From Blastomussa wellsi (Eukaryota > Cnidaria > Anthozoa > Scleractinia > Plerogyridae): a stretch of DNA of 64,000 bases. The stretch is taken from NCBI GenBank assembly GCA_947652115.1, contig OX393571.1, positions 938,173-1,002,172 of the forward strand. Direction: 5' to 3'. Below, in pieces: positions 14,334 to 25,214 of this stretch. Below the pieces are notes generated by a model, which searched no databases, had not been told where the DNA came from, and saw nothing but the letters and a program-made list of their open reading frames with translations. Made by a program: the position numbers and the translations under genes. Within the stretch, counting starts at the first letter, position 1. The number at the start of each line of letters is the position of its first letter.

Positions 14334-14756
14334 AGCTCTGTATCATAGGCCGTTTCACGGATGTCAAATTATGTCACGAGATATTTCCATTTTCAGACGA
14401 GTGCTTTTCATTAAACAAAAATGAGTTGAAGTTCCTCGTGGCATGAAACGCTTGCATGACATGTCATATGATATATATGATCCCTGATTCCATGAAAAAC
14501 ACCGCTGATCCCGATCCCACGGGTTGTGATCCCAGATCCCGGGGCTGTCAACCCTGATCCCACCCATTTTTAGGCCTTTGATCCCTGATCCCATTTACCA
14601 CATTACGACCCTGCCTTCTGCCACTGTTTTGGAACGAATTTGAATGTTGGTACAGGCTTCATTGTTCGTCTGGTGGTGGAAAGACATTCCTTAAGTCTGG
14701 AAACCCAGCACGTCTCAAAGAAGCGAGATGTGTTGTTGATTCAAGATGGCTAATAA

Positions 14757-15036
14757 CACCCCTCTGTAACAGACCCACTGAAACCCTACCCAGTGGATTA
14801 TTTTCCCCTACCCAGCAGAAATTTAGTCTCCCCAGTACCCAGTGAATATTTTGATTGTACCCAGTGACTGTGCGGTGTGACCCAGCGTATTTTGTTTGCA
14901 AAAAATAATAAGAGATAAGCAAAAAACAGAAAACAGAAAACGAGCGGACCCAGTGGGAAATTAGCTATCCCGGTGACTTTTTTCCCGAAAACCCGATGAG
15001 GATGAAGATTCCACTGGGTCTGTTACAGAGGGGTGT
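14757..15036. mobile_element. 280-bp TIR element with 6-bp target duplication
   Basis: The terminal inverted repeats start ACACCCCTCTGTAACAGACC and match perfectly for 22 bases. CTAATA flanks both sides (14751-14756 and 15037-15042), consistent with a 6-bp target-site duplication. The interior is built of many variants of CCCAGTG and codes for nothing recognisable. It is a non-autonomous element of undetermined superfamily. Confidence 0.75.
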
Positions 15037-15570
15037 CTAATAGTTGCGTTAAAGTTAGCGATCGAGTTTCAACGGGCCAGGCGAGAAAGGCTATTAGCAT
15101 TTCTGTTCTCAGAAAGGCGGCGGTCGCACAAAGAAAATTTACAGAAAAGATATTATTAAACTGAAAAGGTATTTCCGAAGATTGCGTTCTGCCAGAGCAC
15201 TTCTGTAATCTAAAGTCTCAAGAAACTACACATTTTGAGATAAACGACTCCAAGAAGTTCGCTCCAATAGATTTCACTGCACGTTCATATTATTATTCAT
15301 GTTTAGGACCTGTGCTAGTATATTGAGGCTGCGCTAGTGCTACTTTTGAACGTTAATAATTATTGCGCTTTGGTTAAAAGAGGCCTGGGCACTAGAGGTA
15401 CTGAGCAAAAACTGTGTGTAATATCCCCATGAGCACAGAAAAGTGGATTAGTGATCACGAGCTATTCCCACTAACCACTACACTACCGAGACACGGCTGC
15501 TTAACTACCGAAAATTTTAAGAGTTTGTCGTGTAACCCTTGCCATTCTTGAGAGCTAACCGTATAACCGC

Positions 15571-15960
15571 AGTGCTTAGTAGCCTAACTGGATTGCTTAG
15601 TATGCTAACCGCAGTGCTTAGTAGGCTAACCGCAGTGCTCAGTAGGCTAACCGCAGTGCTTAGTAGGCTAACCGCAGTGCTTAGTAGACTAACCGCAGTG
15701 CTCAGTAGGCTAACCGCAGTGCTCAGTAGGCTAACCGCAGTGCTCAATAGGCTAACCGCAGTGCTCAATAGGCTAACCGCAGTGCTCAGTATACTAACCG
15801 CAGTGCTCAGTAGGCTAACCGCAGTGCTCAGTAGGCTAACCGCAGTGGTTAGTAGGCTAACCACAGTGCTCAGTAGGCTAACCGCAGTGCTTAGTAGACT
15901 AACCGCAGTGCTCAGTAGGCTAACCGCAGTGCTCAGTAGGCTAACCACAGTCGGCTTAGT
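15571..15960. repeat. 21-bp minisatellite, about 18 copies
   Basis: The unit is roughly GTGCTCAGTAGGCTAACCGC plus A. It repeats head to tail with point variants (CTTAGT/CTCAGT, GGCTAA/GACTAA). One or two diverged units continue beyond the MITE, near 16216-16246, so the array was longer before that insertion. Because 21 is a multiple of 3, long open frames appear on both strands. They are by-products and not genes. Confidence 0.95.
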
Positions 15961-15979
15961 AGACCAACTTGATTGCTTA

Positions 15980-16206
15980 TGCACCTATCAATGTTAAGCC
16001 CGAGGGAGAGGGGCGGGCATGGGGTGTGGATTTTGACATTTTCTGAAAAGATAAGTCAAATTCCCCACCCCCGGGACAACGCAATTGGTCAAAAGTATCA
16101 AAATCTTCAACTTCTCCACTATTAAAAATGGCAGCCATGTCACAGTCAAAGTCCGTGGGTGGCCCGACCACCCCCCTCTCCCCCGGGCTTAACATTGATA
16201 GGTGCA
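15980..16206. mobile_element. MITE with TTA target duplication (227 bp copy)
   Basis: The ends TGCACCTATCAATGTTAAGC and its complement form inverted repeats of about 32 bp that run on into GA-rich/CT-rich sequence. TTA lies directly outside each end (15977-15979 and 16207-16209). A 3-bp TTA/TAA duplication is typical of PIF/Harbinger-type elements. A 73-bp relative sits at 58969-59041 with the same ends and the same TTA. The element interrupts the 21-bp minisatellite, so it is the younger of the two. Confidence 0.8.
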
Positions 16207-16269
16207 TTAGAACCGCTGTGCAGTGCTCAGTAGGTTAACCGCAGTCAACGAACGCTTTTCATTCAACTA

Positions 16270-16483
16270 ATTTATTCCGTTGTTTTCACGTTACCAGGCA
16301 CCAGCCAATAGCGAAGCTCCATCTTTCTGTATATAAAAAAATCACACGATCCACAATTCCTTGATTCGCTCCGACGAAGGGCTAACGCTCGAAACGTCAG
16401 CTCTTGAATCTCTTTACGGTGGCCAATTGACATTATCAACCCAGTTGATAAAACCAAATTATATTGTTATACTTCCCATACGA

Positions 16484-16518
<35 letters not shown>

Positions 16519-16530
16519 CCGGCACCCCTC
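16270..16530. repeat. Dispersed repeat fragment (retroelement-like 3' end)
   Basis: The segment contains ACGAAGGGCTAACGCTCGAA followed by a GTTGATAAAACC stretch, then GCACCACAGTTTCTTTAGAA at about 16491. That last block recurs at 21065-21095 in an MTAP intron. I associate the first motif with abundant cnidarian repeats, but the class is not certain. Confidence 0.45.
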
Positions 16531-16709
16531 CAACCAGTAATTTAGCTAACCAAACTCGTTCCCAGTGCATTACGAGCCAGAGGGCCATTCGATGGATGCT
16601 GTTTGCCAACACGCGCGCCTTGTACATTTTTGCTGGCGACGTAACAAGAGTCAAGGAGATTTGATTGATCGGAGAATAGCTGATCAGAACTTTTTTATTT
16701 CAAGCCGTC

Positions 16710-19700
16710 ATGGGAAAGATTAAGGTAGGAATGAAAGATTTCTCTTCAGATATTTATATAAGGAATACACAGGCTGCAGAGTAGCTGCGCGCTGGTGCCC
16801 AATTCCCGCGGTAAAGCTTTATATTAAAGTGGAGTCTAAGGACAAAATAAATACATGAGTCATAGTACTAGTCAGAATAAACTGAATGTTAAGCTGCAGG
16901 GAGGGGGGAGGAACCCAGGCTAAGGCAGGGCATTTTTATAATTTCGTTGAGATTTCTGAATTTACGAAGATGTTTTTGAAGTTTACAAGTCATTCCAGAC
17001 CAACTTTGCTGGTCACATAATTTGATTGTTATAAATTCAAAGTGGACAATTTTATTTGAGACCACCCTGTGCAATATTTTTTCATGTTACCCACAGTTTG
17101 ACAGGTCTGTATCTCCCTGCTCCCCCCGCATACAGTCTCCAGTCTTCATTTTACACTCCTAATCCACTCAAACATAAATTTATAGCTTTATATTGAAAAG
17201 GAAAAGCCTCATTACCATCTGCTTTCTACAAACATTTACATACGAATAGTGTATGTAAATGTGTGTAGAAAGTAACTGCTAATGAGATTTTTCCTTTTCA
17301 ATATGATAATGAGTAATATTTTCCTAGCTTCAGCAAACAGAGTTCTGCAGAGACATTATAGCTTTTTATGGAAATTACCCGTTTCAGATCATATGATGTT
17401 CTCAAGAGAGCATTAATTTAAGCCATGGTTGGAAATGGGATGGCAAACAAACAAATTTGTAAATAGGTTTATTCTGCTTTAATTTGTTCCTCATTGATCT
17501 ACAGAATCTTAATCAATCATCTTGCTGAAGAACAATTTTGCAGAAATCTCTAACTTATCTCAGTACCATGAGTTTGGTAAGATTTCAGCAAGCTAAGATA
17601 CTGGCAATCTCACCAAGAATGCTGAAGTTTCACCACAGCCTGGCCGAGAATGTCAAGATCTCACTGAGGTCTTGCACATATTGGCGAGATCTTGGGAAGA
17701 TATCTCAAAATCTCAGCCACTAATTTAAACTTGCCAAGAATCTCACAAAGATCTCACCAAAAGCTCGGCAAAAATGTTGCACACCAAGATTGTCTGAAAA
17801 ATATTCAGCAAGACAGAAACAAGTAGGAAACTCTGTAATCTTGGTGAGTTTGCTTTTAATCATTCTTTGTTTTTTCACTTTACAGATTGGGATTATTGGT
17901 GGTACTGGAGTGTATGATCCTGACATTTTAAAAGATAGGCAGGAAAAACAGGTTTTAACACCCTATGGCGAGGTATTTCCTTAGCTAGGCGACCTGTGTA
18001 TATATATATGGTATGTCAAAGCCTATGATATCTCTAGATGATAATTTAGAGTTAGAAATTGAAACATCAAAAAAAATTAAGATTATCATAGCATGGACAA
18101 CACTTACCTTGAAATTCGTAATTAAGTTGCCTTTAGTAATGCTGTTGTTTGAATTATTTTTTTTAGCCATCCGATACCCTGGTCCTTGGCAAAATAGCTG
18201 GAGTGGAATGTGTATTGTTGCCAAGGTACTTTGTAATTGTTATTGGCACGAACTTTATTTTTAAAATATTATTTAAAAGATTTTCCCCCTCCCCCATTTC
18301 TTTCTGAATTATGAATGAATGATTTCCCCTTAGCTGGGTAAAAGTGTTAAATTTTTTGTCTGCCTGAGTCGGCTTGAAGGTCAACGGTAGATTTCTCACT
18401 AATAAATAATGTGCTTTTCGTTAGAGTGCGCTGATGAGCACTGTAACTGACGATGCACTGTCAACCACCGTCCATGAATAGAAAAATAATTAATACGTAA
18501 TGTTGTATAGTAAGAGGACTTTAGCCTTGTTTACATAGCCTCATATAAACATGAGGGGTTGGTAGAATTCAAGACAGTTGTGCAAACCCAAGACGCAGTC
18601 ATGGGTTTGTATAACTTTCGAGAAATTCTGCAGTGTTTAGACGAGGCTATGTAAACACGGAAAAAGTCCTCTTACTATTGCTTTTATGAAATTTTTCTTA
18701 AAAATATGCACAAAACTAAAACATCACAACCGTGTTTACATACTCTCTTCTAAACACACCTATCAACCAATGAGAGTACACATAGTATCTCAGTTATTTT
18801 ATAAGTAGAATTATTAAATGTATTATCATGATATGAGTAGAGTATTTTGATACATGTTTCATTTCACACAGTCACATGACTGTCTGTTTTTTTTTTCCAT
18901 TTTATATATACCATTTTATATGTATTTATTGGACGGTATTATTTTCAAAATAGTTATCAAATATTAAATATATTTCCACAGACATGGAAGAAAACACTCA
19001 TTTATGCCTACAGAGATCAACTATCGTGCGAACATTCATGCTCTGAAAGAAGAAGGGTGCACTCATGTTGTCGTGACTACTGCCTGTGGGTCTTTAAAAG
19101 AAGAATATAAACCTGGTGATCTTGTATTTCCTGATCAGTTTATTGATCGGACTACTAAACGAGTGTCAACATTTTATGACGGTAAAGAAGGAAGTCCGAA
19201 GGGTATCTGTCATATTCCTATGCATGACCCGTACTGTCCTCATACTAGGAAGGTTTGTTCTTTAAATATTTTCTTAATATATAAAAATAATAATAAATAA
19301 AGTTAGTTTAGTTCCGTTATTCAATTGTATATTCAAATAATATGTTGTACAGTAATATGTGGTTCCAGAAAATATCCATGGCCACATACACTGCGTCAGT
19401 TGAAGGTCACTGTAGACTTAGATGGGGATAGGGTTTTAAGGTAGAGATTTCTGATGTTGGTGGATTCATGGAAAGTTTAGCCTGAAAGCATGCAGGCTCA
19501 CCAATTAATTTGCACGATATAGAGCCAGCGAAGCCAGCAAATGCGACCTTGCAAAGTCAGGTAGATGAATGGGGCTTATCTCTGCCCACTCTTCTCATCA
19601 TCTTTGGGGTTTTACAGAGATCATGATAGCCTTCGAATACAACCGTCGTCTTCGCTCCTGACCCAAAGGGCGTTTCGCATCATTTCATTTTCTTTATTTT

Positions 19701-21062
19701 CATTTGAAGCGCATATGATCATGTATATGGAATTTGCGCTATATAAATTTCAATTATTATTATTATTATTAACAAATAATTTGAAATTTTTAATTTGCTG
19801 CAGTGGAACCGGGTTATTATGTCAGGGTTATTAAGCATTTTCATTTTGTTGACCTTTTTTGTGTTTTCAGATTCTTATAGAAGTTGCCAAAGAATTAAAC
19901 TTGTCTCACCACAGTACAGGAACAAACGTCTGTATTGAAGGACCGCGCTTCTCGTCCAAAGCTGAAAGCAAAATGTTCCAAATGTGGGGAGGTGACATCA
20001 TCAATATGACAGCTATCCCAGAAGTTGTCCTGGCCAATGAAGCTGGACTTTGTTATGCTGCTGTTGCTATGGTTACTGACTATGACTGTTGGAGGGATGA
20101 CCACGAGCCAGTAAGTTTTGTCTGGGAACAACTGACCTTGTCTTTGTCAGTAACTGTAACTGATTAGAGTGTTGTCATTACAATTAGCTAAATGGACCGT
20201 CTAACCACTGAGTTATTGGAGACTTGTGGTAGTCCAAGTCTCCCACAGCTCTGATCATATGTGGTTAGATCCAACCAATATCTAGAAGGTTATTTGACTT
20301 AAGAATTCTTAGCATCATTCATTGATATTTGTAATATCTGTTGGAGTGGGACAGGAATTCTGAGCCTCCATTTCCCATACCTTCTGCTCCTTCTTTATCA
20401 CTAAATTCAGTGATACATGTATGTGACACTTTTCATCAAAACTTCTTTGAACAGTTGGCGATAGTAGCAATCAAAACGAGTTTAGATTCAATAGGTCGCA
20501 TATCACTGAATTTGATGTTAATGGCTCCGGCCTCTTCATCCTGTTGTAACTTAACTTAACTTATCACCGTGACCCTATGTGGGTATCGGGCCGTACCACG
20601 TTTTATTTTTATGAAGCTTTTAACTGGTCCCCATCATGCATCCCAGGAGTCCTGCTTAGGCGCTTCCTGCCTTATGTTCCTCCCCTCCCATACCCCCCTG
20701 CTGCTTATCCCCCCTACCAGCCTCCACACCTGCAAGACAGATAATTTATTGAGGAAGTCCTCGTGTTTGCAGATTTTATAGAAAAATCATGAACATGCAT
20801 ATCGAGCCTTGCAACAACAGTACCACCATATTTTTTTATTGTCACAGGTAAGCGTAGAGTCAGTGATGGCAATTTTTAAATCCAATGTGGCTAATGTGAA
20901 GACTCTCTTACTCACTGCAATTCCGCGTATTGCTTCTGAAGAATGGACAGGCATCACTAAAGAACGGCAGGTGAATCTCAAAACTCTATTTTGTAAGGAG
21001 CAGTTAATAAACGTGCAGATTTTTTTTCGGGAGGGTGCAATGCAACGAGGAGATAGACCAAT

Positions 21063-21096
<34 letters not shown>

Positions 21097-22062
21097 CTAT
21101 TCAAATTAAATGAGTGCCACAAGTGCGAACCTCTGGGGGAGTCCGGAGGCATGCCCCCAAAGAAATTTTGAAAATTAGGTTGTCTGAGACTGCACTTTGT
21201 GCATTTTGAAGGCAGTACGATATGAAAACGGCAGCGAAGAGCAAACTTAAAAATGTGGATATTACCCAAACTTTTGAACTTTATGTAAAATTTTTGAATT
21301 TTTCTTATTGCAAGCTTTTGTGCTACTTCTTCAAATATATTATCAAGAGTAATCTTTTCTAACAACACCAAACATTGAAAACAAAATAATTGCGAAGTTC
21401 CATTGAATTCCACTGAATCGCTTAAAAGATGTGAGATTTTCTCAGTCTCTGATAAAAAATTGTTGTACCAAAATTATTTACACCTTATTGCAAACTTTTG
21501 AGTCGCTGCTTCAAATATCTTATCAAACGAAATCTTTTCTAACAACACCAAACATCGAAAACAAATTTAGAAGTTCCACTATAATTCCACTGAATGGCTT
21601 AAAGACGATTTTACAAAATGGCTACACGTAAGATTTTGCCTATAGCTTGTGGTCTTTAAAATTCATTTTCTCGGTCTCTGATAACAAATTATTGTCGGTG
21701 TTATCGCAAATAATAATTACTTACATCTGTACCTTTTATTAAGGATAAAAATTAACGCAATATGATTTAAATTATTCTGGTACTCGATTTTTGTCCAACT
21801 TAAATAAATTTTACTCAACTTCCTGATGGATTCCGTCTTAAGTACTTTTTAAAGTTTTTCAATATTATATAATATTTCCCTTTAATTGCTTTCCAAGTTT
21901 TTGTAATTTTCGTGTTCCACACTCTCATCAGTCCATTGAGGTTTCACAGTCATGTCTAGTTACTTCATACATTACTTCATACAAAGGAAATCACAGATTT
22001 TGTTTTGTTCTTTGTCTTTGCAGGCTGCTGTTACAAATAATGTCATGCTCCATGCAAGCTGA
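16710..22062 (+). CDS. MTAP: S-methyl-5'-thioadenosine phosphorylase
   Basis: The exons are 16710-16724, 17886-17972, 18167-18225, 18982-19252, 19871-20110, 20848-20970 and 22024-22062. Phase holds throughout, giving 277 residues (human 283). The enzyme splits methylthioadenosine with phosphate into adenine and methylthioribose-1-phosphate, feeding methionine and adenine salvage. Landmarks in order are the phosphate-binding GIIGGTG near residue 7, RHGRKH, NYRANI, TTACGSL, the EGPRFSS block, [15 protein letters not shown] with the substrate-binding Met/Glu region, and TDYDCW. The first exon codes only MGKIK and was chosen because it splices in phase onto IGIIGG and is followed by GTAGG. The last exon ([12 protein letters not shown]) rests on splice signal, phase and similarity to the usual C-terminus, and is the least certain. 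The introns carry several repeats, listed separately. Confidence 0.93.
17190..17304. repeat. Foldback element in MTAP intron 1
   Basis: The arms ATATTGAAAAGGAAAA and TTCCTTTTCAATAT enclose further inverted pairs (TTTCTAC/GTAGAAA and ACATTTACATAC/GTATGTAAATGT). The unit can fold almost completely into one imperfect hairpin. It has no coding capacity. Confidence 0.7.
17530..17775. repeat. Degenerate AAGATCTCACC-rich patch
   Basis: Variants of AAGATCTCACCAAGA and of its complement recur about ten times without a fixed period, ending about 110 bases before MTAP exon 2. It looks like a decayed minisatellite. The role is unknown. Confidence 0.45.
18507..18678. mobile_element. Foldback/MITE in MTAP intron 3
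   Basis: The left end ATAGTAAGAGGACTTT, followed by TGTTTACATAGCCTC, is repeated inverted at the right end (GAGGCTATGTAAACA, AAAGTCCTCTTACTAT). The arms of about 37 bp carry only a few mismatches. The 172-bp unit is non-coding, and no clear TSD was seen. Confidence 0.7.
19590..19775 (+). repeat. Retroposon 3' end with (ATT)n tail
   Basis: The block ends in TTGCGCTATATAAATTTCAA followed by (TTA)n at about 19750-19770. A GCGCTATATAAA block before a trinucleotide tail is typical of some LINE/SINE 3' ends. It lies in MTAP intron 4. The family is not determined. Confidence 0.4.
21304..21700 (+). repeat. Tandem duplication in MTAP intron 6
   Basis: A segment starting CTTATTGCAA(G/A)CTTTTG at 21304 is repeated from 21484, a shift of 180 bases. 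It shares TCTTTTCTAACAACACCAAA, then GAAGTTCCA, AATTCCACTGAAT and (C/G)TCTCTGATAA. The second copy has about 50 extra bases near its end. Divergence is moderate. No coding content was seen. Confidence 0.7.
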
Positions 22063-24209
22063 TATTGGTGTATTTTCATTATTTTATTAAACAACTCTCT
22101 CAGATCGCTTGTCAAAACACACACCACAGATGTTTTATGGCCTGTTCACATGAATTCCTTGGGTAGGTGGGTGTGGTGTGATCATGAACTGACCAGTGGG
22201 GTGGGGTGAGGGGGGACTTGACCCATGCTTTTGTATAGGGGTGCATTTGGAGGTTTCAAACCCTTGCATTGTTTAAGACAAAAGTAACTCTAAATACCTA
22301 ACCTGTATAGGTCGATGCCCTGTATACCCTTTGAGTAGAGCATCCACACTCTACCTAGTCTTGAAAAGGATCTAATGTTGATTTATGAACTGCTAAATAG
22401 ATGGAGAAAATTTTCTTTGATTTACAGTGAGGACACTAACTGTGAACACTTGAGGCCTTTTTTGTACATTTTTTTTACCGTTATCCAATGTTAGCCATTC
22501 ATACAAACAGAAGAATTTATTAGCTTTGTTAGGTGCTGAAAACACCAATCCTTTGGTCTATACCAAGAGCTCTCATTCGGATAATGACACAAAAAGACCT
22601 TCACTGCTAAATTAATGGCTTTTATCCCAGATTGCCCAAGTGAGATCAAAATTTGAAATTGACATCCCTAAGCGACATGAAAAACATCCCCGGCTGTTTT
22701 GTATGTCAGTCCTCCCCTGGGGGTATCCCCCAAGCTCTATGCTGATGTTAAATCTTACCACTGTCTTAAATTGTGAGATATATTTGAATATAATAATATT
22801 ACGTGCACTGTGTAAATGCATGGCCATGAGTTGTGCAGTAGGACTATAGAAATTTCTCAAATGCAGACTACTCTTGTCAACTGTCTGTCAACCAAACATG
22901 TTATTTTGTTTTAATCAATGTGAACTTATGTAATTGAAGTCTTGTAAAGTCAAATTAGTATCTTGTTTAATAATTTGTAAAATGGGGGTAGAAATTAAGG
23001 CTGAGGAAGACGGAAAGACGGAAGGGTTGAAATAAAAGCACCTTTTGACTACACAACACAAGACATTCAATGTGAAGAGTTTATTGAGACTACAAGGAGT
23101 CCCAAATTTTCCTAGTTCATCAAGCATGAAGAAAATAAATATGGTCACACAAAATCTTGGAGTGTGAAGTCTTGCCCCCAGATTTCATGCAACCATATTT
23201 ATTCACTTCATGCTCGTTTATTAATTGTGTCACTCAGTCATTTGAAGAAAATGTATCATAATTAGAACCTAACCCTTGTCCTGTGGGAGGTGCAGTGACC
23301 TAATGGTTAGCGCGTTGGACTCAGGATTGGACGGTCTGGGTTTCAGTCCCTGGCTGGGGCACTGCATTGTGTTCTTGGGCAAGACACTTAACTCTCACTG
23401 TGCTTCTCTTCACTCAGGTTTATAAATGGGTACCGGCAAATTTACTTCTGGGGGGTAACCCTGCGATGTATCACATAGTTTATCACGATTTTTCAGAATT
23501 ATCCAAATTTAAACTTCTAATGCCTCGTCAATACTGAAATCATTTCTAAATCATTAATTTCATAACATCAAGTGAATTCATAACAGAAGGACAAGGCAAA
23601 ATACGTTAGTACTAATATGATACGAGATGCAATGGGAAAACTTGAAAACGTCGGCCGAACTTTTTCAAGTTGGCATCAATCTCGATCTTGGCCATCCACC
23701 TGTACAAACGTCTATAAACAGTTTCTACACTTTTCTATAGTCTTTCAAAGGATTTTTCATCATTATCATGCAGCTTTTATTAACCAAAAAGCGTCCCTTG
23801 GATTTTCGATGTGTTGCTACTAGCATGATACTGCCCCTTTTTGTGATAAACTTCCGAATCATGGGTTAATCTTTGTTCTCTACCACCAACCCCATCGTAA
23901 CTGAAGTACAATATATCGGTACCTGTTATTTTTATATTGTCTTTTGTAATGCATATACAAAAATAAACACTACAAGTCGTAGTGCTTGAGTAACTCTATG
24001 CCAAAGCTAATCTAAGCAAGGCAATTATTTCATTTGGCAACTCTTAACACACCTTGCATACCTATTTTTACGGACGGTTGGGACTGGGCACGAACATGTG
24101 CTCAAGGAAAAGCGTTGCCTGCCTTCATCTTTCACAAAGGTAGAGCTGTTGATTTTTGTAGAGTTTGGTGCTTCTGTGGATTGTCCATAGCCTTTTCTTA
24201 TTGTAAAAG
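22063..24209. other. Intergenic between MTAP and second ELAV-like gene
   Basis: Small frames only; nothing resembles a protein. It includes a tRNA-derived SINE (separate entry). The promoter of the ELAV-like gene should lie in the last few hundred bases, but no specific element was recognised. Confidence 0.45.
23285..23470 (+). mobile_element. tRNA-derived SINE, copy 1
   Basis: The tRNA-like head has an A-box-like segment (GTGACCTAATGGTTAGCGCG) and a B-box-like GGGTTTCAGTCCC at about 23338. The body follows: GTGTTCTTGGGCAAGACACT, the ATAAATGGGTACCGGC block and GGGGGGTAACCCTGCGATG. The same body recurs at 31842, 42585 (minus), 47465 (minus) and 59545, which defines a family. The 3' tail of this copy is shortened. 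Confidence 0.85.
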
Positions 24210-25214
24210 ATGGTCGACACACCGGTGAATGGCGATGGTGACGGAAAAGAACGGAAAAATGTGATCGTCAACTACATCCCACCGGACATCACAGAGGCTT
24301 TTCTTCAGAATATGTTTGGTTCGTGTGGTTCGATTGTTGGTTGTAAACTTATGCGAGACAAAAACACGGGAATCAGTCTTGGCTACGCTTTTGTAAACTT
24401 TAGTCATGAGGAAGAAGCCGCTAGAGCCATTGAAAAGTTTGATGGACAGCAGATAAACAACAAAAAAATGCGAGTGAGTTATGCGAGACCATCTTCGGCG
24501 GAAATCAAAAACGCGAATTTGTATATCAGTGGTTTACCGAAAGCTGTCTCCGAAAGCGATCTTAAAACGTGGTTTGGAGTTTATGGAACTATTATCTCTT
24601 CTAAGATTTTGACGTTAGAAAGCGGTGAAAGCCGTGGTGTAGGTTTTATTCGTTTTGATAAACGCGCTCAAGCACAATCTGCAATTGATGCCCTGAATGG
24701 CGTCAGTTTGTCTCCGGGTTCAACTCTTGCGGTTAAATTTGCGAATCCTCCAAAAGGATCTCAGGTGCAGTCTCCTTTAGGTGCAAACGAGCTTTTGAGG
24801 CCAGCGTTAAATCTTGGAGGTGTGGGTCCAATCCATCACGAAGCAGCAAACAACCGATTCTCTCCTCTTGGACCCCCCGGGTTTGCCCGCAATGTACAGT
24901 CACACCATCCCGCAGCTGATCCAAATCTTCTCGCCCCTTTAAATCTTAGTTCTCCGTCAGGTCAACAATGTGTATTTGTATATGGCCTGCCATCTACAGT
25001 TGAGGAGGTGGAGAATGAGCTACTTCTGTACAGACTGTTTGCGCCGCATGGAGCAATATTGTCGATATGTGCCAAGAAAGGTGTGGGGTATGGATTTGTC
25101 AACATGTTAAGATCCGAGGAAGCTTTGAGGGCAGTGATGAACTTGAATGGATATTTTGTCCAGCAACATAACACACGTCTGCAGGTGTCTTTTAAGAAAA
25201 ACAAACCTTCATAG
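24210..25214 (+). CDS. ELAV/Hu-like RNA-binding protein, intronless
   Basis: This single-exon frame of 334 residues is complete from the ATG at 24210 to TAG. It has three RRMs. RRM1 (about 17-95) has RNP2 VIVNYI and RNP1 LGYAFVNF. RRM2 (about 103-180) has RNP2 LYISGL and RNP1 GVGFIRFDKR, followed by LAVKFANPP. After an 80-residue hinge, RRM3 (about 252-330) has RNP2 CVFVYGLP and RNP1 GYGFVNM. This is the standard ELAV/Hu plan for binding AU-rich mRNA elements. The start is safe because only about 16 residues precede RRM1, as in the family. The lack of introns and the partner at 1-696 suggest retroposition followed by local duplication, or an ancestral intronless copy. Which neural or ubiquitous ELAV class it belongs to cannot be said from the sequence. 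Confidence 0.93.
   Translation: MVDTPVNGDGDGKERKNVIVNYIPPDITEAFLQNMFGSCGSIVGCKLMRDKNTGISLGYAFVNFSHEEEAARAIEKFDGQQINNKKMRVSYARPSSAEIKNANLYISGLPKAVSESDLKTWFGVYGTIISSKILTLESGESRGVGFIRFDKRAQAQSAIDALNGVSLSPGSTLAVKFANPPKGSQVQSPLGANELLRPALNLGGVGPIHHEAANNRFSPLGPPGFARNVQSHHPAADPNLLAPLNLSSPSGQQCVFVYGLPSTVEEVENELLLYRLFAPHGAILSICAKKGVGYGFVNMLRSEEALRAVMNLNGYFVQQHNTRLQVSFKKNKPS

Larger units (their letters stand above)
13569..16709. other. Repeat-filled intergenic region between SGSH and MTAP starts
   Basis: The two flanking genes are divergent, but 3.1 kb of repeats separates them. No gene was found. From left to right it holds a GGAAACG-type low-complexity patch (13620-13780), a TIR element (13889-14333), a degenerate TGATCCC-rich patch (14500-14595), a 280-bp TIR element (14757-15036), a 21-bp minisatellite (15571-15960) with a MITE in it, and a dispersed repeat (16270-16530). 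The individual elements have their own entries. Confidence 0.6.

Noticed and set aside
15571..15960. Possible CRISPR array
   Set aside because: The units are contiguous with no unique spacers, and the DNA is clearly from an animal nucleus.
15517..15997. Open frames of about 150 codons on both strands
   Set aside because: They are produced by the 21-bp minisatellite, whose length is a multiple of three. Composition is purely repetitive, and the frame exists in both directions.
20787..21413. Minus-strand frame of 208 codons
   Set aside because: It runs antisense over MTAP exon 6 and the duplicated intron segment, with no domain or conserved block. A chance frame.
23285..23360. tRNA gene
   Set aside because: Same reason: the tRNA-like head is joined to the body shared with four other copies.
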